In this document: in pieces, positions 61,274 to 64,000 of the stretch
Position numbering within the stretch: the first letter of the stretch is position 1
Layout: every line of letters begins with the position of its first letter
Assembly: GCF_024435355.1 (NCBI RefSeq)
Contig: NZ_JAMJWG010000015.1
Coordinates: 186,001-250,000, forward strand
Length of the DNA stretch: 64,000 bases
Direction: 5' to 3'
DNA from: Streptomyces odontomachi
Lineage (GTDB): Bacteria > Actinomycetota > Actinomycetes > Streptomycetales > Streptomycetaceae
The notes under the pieces: model-generated
Databases searched by the model: none
Told to the model about the DNA's origin: nothing
What the model saw: the letters and a program-made list of their open reading frames with translations, nothing else
Program-made: the position numbers and the translations under genes

Positions 61274-61419
61274 CAGTCCGACGGATGCAGCCGCAGCCAC
61301 GGGTCGGCGCGTTCGGCGTGCAGCTCGCGGCCGAGGCGCCGGTACGCGTCGCGCATCACGCCCACCGTCGCGCGGTCGTACGTCGTGAACGACTTGAGGA
61401 CGGCCAGCGCCGAGCCGGG
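61274..61419 (-). pseudogene. C-terminal gene remnant downstream of VapC
   Basis: A minus-strand open frame with no start reads LAVLKSFTTYDRATVGV, MRDAYRRLGRELHAE and DPWLRLHPSD before TGA. It looks like the C-terminal end of a real protein, truncated where vapC now ends. No family recognised. Confidence 0.4.
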
Positions 61420-61836
61420 TCAGTCGGTCGTGCCGGGGGCGACGACCCAGCGGGTGGTCTGGCCGGTGACCGTGGCGATCATGTCGTAGTCACCGTCGTA
61501 GTGCAGGACGACGGCACCGTGCCGCTCGGCGGTCGCCGCGATGACCAGGTCCGCCACCGGGAGAGCCCGCCAGTTGCCGGAGGCGATCAGCTGCGTCCGC
61601 ACCTCCAAGGCGCGGTCCCACACCTCGTCGGGCGTCGCGAGCCAGTCGAAGCCCCGCATTTCGTCACGAATGCGTTCCGCGTCGGCCTTCGAGCGCGCAC
61701 CGTGCAGAACCTCAAGCTCGACGGCGCCGCATACGGCAAGCAGGCCCGCAGCGTGCAAGGGGTCGATCACGGCGCGCACGGCAGGCTTCGGGTAACGGGC
61801 GAGGGCGGACTTGTCGATCAGGAAACGCTCGGTCAT
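61420..61836 (-). CDS. vapC: VapC-type PIN-domain ribonuclease toxin
   Basis: A 138-residue PIN-domain protein. The acidic active site is seen as FLIDKSAL (Asp ~7), the central Glu in AVELEVLHGA, and Asp residues in LPVADLVIAATA and HYDGDYDMIA. VapC toxins cleave specific RNAs, commonly tRNA or rRNA loops, when freed from VapB. Its ATG overlaps the VapB stop (ATGA). Confidence 0.92.
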   Translation of the reverse strand: MTERFLIDKSALARYPKPAVRAVIDPLHAAGLLAVCGAVELEVLHGARSKADAERIRDEMRGFDWLATPDEVWDRALEVRTQLIASGNWRALPVADLVIAATAERHGAVVLHYDGDYDMIATVTGQTTRWVVAPGTTD

Positions 61837-62048
61837 GCGGCTCGGTGGTTGTCTCCGGAGGCGTCGACGGGGCCGGTGAGGTCCGGCAGGCCTCCTTCGG
61901 CGAGCCAGCTCAGGAAGGAGGCACGCTTGCGGCGTTTGATGGCGTCCTCCAGCGCCGCGTTGACCGTGGCCACCTTGGTGGTGGTGCCGAAGATCTGCGC
62001 CGCTTCGGCCAGCATCTCGTCATCGACGTCGATCACTGTTCGCGCCAC
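61833..62048 (-). CDS. vapB: VapB-type antitoxin
   Basis: A 71-residue protein beginning with the ribbon-helix-helix pattern ARTVIDVDDEMLAEAAQIFG and TKVATVNAALEDAIKRR, ending in a flexible tail that would block VapC. GTG start at 62048 preceded by AAGGAGGA. First gene of the vapBC pair; expected to autorepress its promoter. Confidence 0.92.
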   Translation of the reverse strand: MARTVIDVDDEMLAEAAQIFGTTTKVATVNAALEDAIKRRKRASFLSWLAEGGLPDLTGPVDASGDNHRAA

Positions 62049-62101
62049 GGAGTCCTCCTTCGACCGGCACCACGGCCTCATGATGTCAAATCTTGGGGAA
62101 C

Positions 62102-62111
62102 TCGATATCGA
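62102..62111. promoter_or_regulatory. Candidate VapBC operator palindrome
   Basis: TCGATATCGA, a perfect 10-bp palindrome, 54-63 bp upstream of the vapB GTG in the region shared with the fluoride-channel genes. Ribbon-helix-helix antitoxins bind such dyads. Only weak support. Confidence 0.35.
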
Positions 62112-62261
62112 ACGGCCGCACGGTGCCGGGCGTGCGTCGGGGGCGAGGCCGTCCATGAGGAACCCGGCCGGCGCGACGAACGGGGCCGGTATCCGGAGTC
62201 GTCCGACCCTCCCGGGGCGCCGATACGGAGTGGCGGATTCCGTTCCCAGTAGGGTGAGCGC

Positions 62262-62747
62262 GTGGCCGAGGCCCGCCCCCCGACGGTGAACGATCCGCCG
62301 CAGTCCGGCGCGGGGCTGCGCGTGCCCGTGCAGCGGCGTGGCCGCCGCCGTGGACAGGGCGCGGTCGTCGCGGTGGTGTCCCTGGGCGGCGCGATCGGCG
62401 CCTGCGCACGCTACGGCGCCGCGCTGCTGTGGCCGACCGCGACCGGCACGTTCCCCTGGACGACGCTGGGAGTGAACGTCGTGGGGTGCGCCGTCATGGG
62501 CGTCTTCATGACCGTCATCAGCGAGGTGTGGGCCGCCCACCGGCTGGTGCGGCCCTTCTTCGGTACCGGGGTGCTCGGCGGGTTCACCACGTTCTCCACC
62601 TACGCGGTGGACATCCAGCGGCTGGTGGACGACGGCCACCCGCGCGTCGCCGTGGCGTACCTGGCGCTGACGCCGTGCGCCGCGCTCGCGGCCGTGTGGG
62701 GCGCAGCGGACGCCAGCCGGCGCGTCATCCAGTGGAGGCAACGATGA
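62262..62747 (+). CDS. crcB: FluC/CrcB fluoride channel subunit 1
   Basis: A 161-residue four-helix membrane protein. After a basic N-terminal tail: [37 protein letters not shown] with the conserved Asn, [19 protein letters not shown] with the GFTTFST track and a final helix. FluC channels export fluoride as dual-topology dimers; with the second gene downstream a heterodimer is likely. Stop overlaps the DUF190 ATG (ATGA). GTG start at 62262. Confidence 0.93.
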   Translation: MAEARPPTVNDPPQSGAGLRVPVQRRGRRRGQGAVVAVVSLGGAIGACARYGAALLWPTATGTFPWTTLGVNVVGCAVMGVFMTVISEVWAAHRLVRPFFGTGVLGGFTTFSTYAVDIQRLVDDGHPRVAVAYLALTPCAALAAVWGAADASRRVIQWRQR

Positions 62748-63166
62748 GCAGAATGCGACTGACGGGGCCCGCGCTGCGCCTGACGGTCTACGTCGGCGAG
62801 CACGACACCTGGCGCCACAAGCCGCTGTTCGCCGAGCTGGTGCACCGCGCCCACCAGGCCGGTCTCGCCGGCGCCTCGGTCTTCCGCGGCATCGAGGGCT
62901 TCGGCGCCTCGTCGCTCATCCACACCAGCCGGCTGCTGTCGCTGAGCGAGGACCTGCCCGTCGCCGTCGTCATCATCGACACCGCGGAACGCATCCACGC
63001 CTTCCTGCCCCAGCTCGACGAACTCGTCACCGAGGGCCTGGTCACGCTCGACGAGTGCCGGGTGATCCGCTACGCCGCACGCGGTGCGGAGCCGCCCGGC
63101 GGGGCATCCGGCGGTACGGCCCGCGACACTCCGGGCGGTCCCACCAACGGGGGAACGCCACGGTGA
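62744..63166 (+). CDS. DUF190 protein
   Basis: A 140-residue cytosolic protein of the DUF190 family, PII-like in fold: [38 protein letters not shown] and [16 protein letters not shown]190 genes recur between paired fluoride-channel genes and probably regulate the channel. A Gly/Pro-rich tail follows residue ~115. It overlaps both neighbours (ATGA and GTGA). Confidence 0.92.
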   Translation: MSRMRLTGPALRLTVYVGEHDTWRHKPLFAELVHRAHQAGLAGASVFRGIEGFGASSLIHTSRLLSLSEDLPVAVVIIDTAERIHAFLPQLDELVTEGLVTLDECRVIRYAARGAEPPGGASGGTARDTPGGPTNGGTPR

Positions 63167-63537
63167 ACTGGCTCCTCGTGGTGGCCGGCGCCATGGTCGG
63201 CGCGCCGCTGCGCTACCTGACCGACCGCGGCGTGCAGGCCCGGCACGACACCGTCTTCCCCTGGGGCACGTTCCTCGTCAACGTGGCCGGCAGCCTGGTG
63301 CTCGGCCTGGTCACCGGCGCGGCGCTCGCGGGCGCCGCGTCCGAGCCGGTCCGCCTGCTGCTCGGCACCGGCCTGTGCGGCGCCCTGACCACGTACTCCA
63401 CCTTCTCCTACGAGACGCTGCGGCTGGCCGAGGACGGCGCCCGGCTGTTCGCCGTGCTCAACGTCGTGCTCAGCGTGGCGGCCGGGCTCGGCGCGGCGTT
63501 CGCGGGGGCGGCGCTGGCCGCGGGGGCGTGGGGCTGA
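63163..63537 (+). CDS. crcB: FluC/CrcB fluoride channel subunit 2
   Basis: A 124-residue four-helix membrane protein starting at the GTG at 63163. [38 protein letters not shown] and [20 protein letters not shown] carry the conserved Arg, Asn and TTYSTFS residues. Paired with the first CrcB, it completes the heterodimeric fluoride exporter. Confidence 0.93.
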   Translation: MNWLLVVAGAMVGAPLRYLTDRGVQARHDTVFPWGTFLVNVAGSLVLGLVTGAALAGAASEPVRLLLGTGLCGALTTYSTFSYETLRLAEDGARLFAVLNVVLSVAAGLGAAFAGAALAAGAWG

Positions 63538-63568
63538 GCCGGATCCCGTCCCACCGTCGGGACCCGGC
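63538..63568. terminator. Hairpin after the fluoride-export operon
   Basis: GCCGGATCCCG and CGGGACCCGGC pair over 11 bp with one mismatch across a 9-nt loop, immediately after the stop. Convergent with the gene at 63600. Confidence 0.65.
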
Positions 63569-63599
63569 CGCCCGGTCCATCTCCTGTTCCCCTACTCCG

Positions 63600-64000
63600 C
63601 TACTCCACCGCGATCTCCGCCGCCGAGCAGAACGAGCCGCCGCTCGCCGACGTCGCTTCGAGGCGGACGTAGCGGGCCGTGACGGGGTCGAAGTCGGCCG
63701 TCTTCAGGCGGGCGTCGGCCGGCCAGGTGCCGTCGGCGACCTTGGCGAAGTCCTGGCCGTCGGTGGAGACGTAGACGTTGTAGGCGGTGATGGTGCCGTT
63801 CAGGTTGCCGTCGAAGCGCGGCTGGTAGGTGAGGGCGTGGATCTGCTTCGGCGCCTTCAGGTTCACGGTGATCGACTGGGGCAGCGGGTGCGGCGGGGAG
63901 TACTCCGAGTGCCAGAAGGTGTCGATGTCGCCGTCGACGGCGTCCTCGGGCGGCCGCCCGGGGTGGTAGCTCGTCGCGATGGCCGGCGCCTCCGTGCAGT
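63600..64000 (-). CDS. C-terminal F5/8 type C (discoidin) domain of an extracellular enzyme, partial
   Basis: The C-terminal ~133 residues of a larger protein whose start lies right of the window. The frame is open to the window edge. AVDGDIDTFWHSEYSPP, SITVNLKAPKQIHALTYQPR and ARYVRLEATSASGGSFCSAAEIAVE match the F5/8 type C (CBM32) carbohydrate-binding fold. Such domains usually end secreted glycoside hydrolases; the catalytic part is not visible. Confidence 0.88.
   Translation of the reverse strand, partial: CTEAPAIATSYHPGRPPEDAVDGDIDTFWHSEYSPPHPLPQSITVNLKAPKQIHALTYQPRFDGNLNGTITAYNVYVSTDGQDFAKVADGTWPADARLKTADFDPVTARYVRLEATSASGGSFCSAAEIAVE

Noticed and set aside
62049-62261. Fluoride riboswitch upstream of crcB
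   Set aside because: The conserved GATGG/CCTG core elements and pseudoknot pairing of the crcB motif were not found.

Overview
The window is high-GC (about 70 percent) actinobacterial chromosome, almost certainly Streptomyces. Third codon positions are strongly G/C, starts often use GTG, genes are often coupled by ATGA/GTGA overlaps, rare TTA (bldA-type) codons occur in several regulatory or secreted genes, and the families present are streptomycete (DUF397/DUF5753 pair, PknB-like kinases, T7SS-linked RHS toxin, TAT-exported glycosidase). No plasmid, prophage or CRISPR hallmarks were seen, so this looks like an arm-type or accessory-rich chromosomal region.

Left part (1-14.9 kb): the 5' end of htpG; a two-gene EACC1/caspase conflict-type operon whose caspase carries a membrane anchor and a phytase-like propeller; a secreted PL6 polysaccharide lyase; an SGNH hydrolase; an XRE/DUF2975 pair with upstream inverted repeats; an alpha/beta-hydrolase with Asn at the nucleophile position; and a polymorphic-toxin operon (SseB-like protein, ESX-like partner, 1608-residue RHS protein with a low-GC nuclease-like tip, putative immunity protein).

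Middle (15-33.9 kb): a SEC-C protein, a DUF6412-like protein and a YidC/Oxa1 paralogue, a fumarylacetoacetase-family enzyme ending in a MITE-like element, a Gfo/Idh/MocA oxidoreductase, a HAD-IIA phosphatase, two translationally coupled Ser/Thr kinases, an MFS exporter, a DUF5996 protein, an unusual SPFH (band 7)-kinase fusion ending exactly at a second, one-ended copy of the same element, a decayed SUKH gene, an AraC regulator and a small secreted protein.

33.9-43.1 kb: tandem tRNA-like RNA modules on the minus strand directly downstream of a DUF7873-type gene (the best candidate here for an undescribed RNA-protein system), two receptor kinases with extracellular solute-binding domains, a WhiJ-like regulator/DUF397 pair with a divergent partner, a dienelactone hydrolase and a P-loop protein.

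Right part (43.3-64 kb): secreted endonuclease I, a TAT-exported GH116 glycosidase, then a five-gene operon-like block (DUF4132, a 1641-residue protein, MoxR ATPase, DUF5682-VWA fusion, SWIM protein) resembling the E. coli yehI/L/M/P/Q group and the MoxR-VWA ternary conflict systems. It ends at a hairpin and is followed by VapBC, a FluC-DUF190-FluC fluoride-export operon and the 3' end of a gene for an F5/8-type-C-domain protein. Five Ser/Thr kinase domains lie within 17 kb, and six genes carry an in-frame TTA codon, so much of this region may be developmentally timed.
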